From NCBI GenBank assembly GCA_905221605.1, contig CAJNDS010002745.1, positions 1,642,203 to 1,706,202 of the forward strand: a stretch of DNA of 64,000 bases. The letters run 5' to 3'. The position numbers and the translations under genes are program-made. This DNA is from Symbiodinium natans (taxonomy: Eukaryota; Sar; Dinophyceae; Suessiales; Symbiodiniaceae). The notes beneath the pieces were generated by a model that searched no databases, had not been told where the DNA came from, and saw only the letters and a list, made by a program, of their open reading frames with translations. Shown here one piece after another: positions 63,886 through 64,000 of this stretch (its first letter is position 1; every line of letters starts with the position of its first letter).

Positions 63886-64000
63886 GCGAATGGGCTTGGG
63901 GGCTACAGCTCACGGCAGTTTGCTCTGCTATTTTCATCCTGCAAAAGCACACCGTTTTACTTAACATGTGAGGAGGAACACAGAGCACCACCATCTATTT

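Larger units (their letters stand above)
1..64000. repeat. Dispersed TTTAGGG/CCCTAAA telomere-type tracts over the whole window
   Basis: Tracts from two to about twenty heptamers occur every few hundred bases in both orientations from end to end. Long examples: 4695-4795, 7284-7370, 36461-36567, 36690-36815, 53399-53533, 54297-54401, 61920-62003, 62850-62965 and 63100-63255. Variant heptamers and octamers (TTTCGGG, CTTAGGG, TTTGGGG, TTTAGGGG, TTTTGGGG) form their own blocks. Orientation changes constantly and coding islands lie between tracts, so this is interstitial sequence and not a chromosome end. Where exons can be placed, the tracts fall in introns or between genes. Confidence 0.97.

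Noticed and set aside
1-64000. Chromosome-end (subtelomere or telomere) interpretation
   Set aside because: Tracts are interstitial, in both orientations, with exon islands between them from end to end.
1-64000. CRISPR-like array from regularly spaced CCCTAAA repeats
   Set aside because: Tract and spacer lengths vary widely, no fixed repeat of 24-40 bp, and the genome is eukaryotic.
1-64000. tRNA, rRNA or spliced-leader genes
   Set aside because: I looked for cloverleaf-like and spliced-leader words and found none I could support.

Overview
The window looks like dinoflagellate nuclear DNA, probably close to the Symbiodiniaceae/Suessiales, though the genus cannot be read from the sequence. 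Reasons: very short exons separated by many introns; introns that start with GT, GC or GA and end with AG; introner-like inverted-repeat elements with target duplications at splice junctions; a long ankyrin protein with a ubiquitin-like N-terminus; and plant-type TTTAGGG telomere repeats. There is no bacterial operon, Shine-Dalgarno site, CRISPR array or rRNA, and I found no tRNA.

The dominant feature is that TTTAGGG/CCCTAAA tracts, in both orientations, occur every few hundred bases over all 64 kb. Between them lie short GC-rich islands that behave like exons: open, protein-like, and bounded by AG| and |GT, |GC or |GA. Most long ORFs one could call here are translations of the telomere repeat (GFRV, NPKP) and are not genes. 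The best gene is a minus-strand ankyrin gene at 51716-55481. I could assemble it into 10 in-phase exons; all nine introns have the same few bases repeated at both ends, and one intron is only telomere repeat inside a 13-bp duplication. The same logic yields a histidine-phosphatase-like gene (16367-18582), an HMG-box-like gene (11008-14630), a RING-H2 exon (49811-49852) and many exons of unrecognised genes.

Layout: 1-8.2 kb, telomeric mosaic with exon islands, mostly plus strand. 8.2-10.65 kb, a G/C-rich satellite bounded by long inverted repeats. 10.9-19.9 kb, minus-strand genes with several introner families and a 1.2-kb inverted-repeat element. 21-24 kb, plus-strand exons. 25-28 kb, mixed, with a telomere-free island. 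28.6-29.3 kb, plus exons. 30.3-32.9 kb, AT-rich degenerate and 247-bp tandem repeats. 33-55.5 kb, a long minus-strand gene series ending with the ankyrin gene. 55.8-61.35 kb, mainly plus exons, divergent from it. 61.4-63.6 kb, minus exons, then a TTTAGGGG array.

At least ten dispersed element families occur, several carrying telomere tracts inside them. The main hypothesis is that telomere-repeat tracts enter genes at duplicated targets and are tolerated because they are spliced out, the repeat itself often supplying the donor (G|GTTTAGGG). Exon calls rest on reading frame and splice sites only, with no transcript evidence; many islands are open on both strands, and confidence values reflect that.
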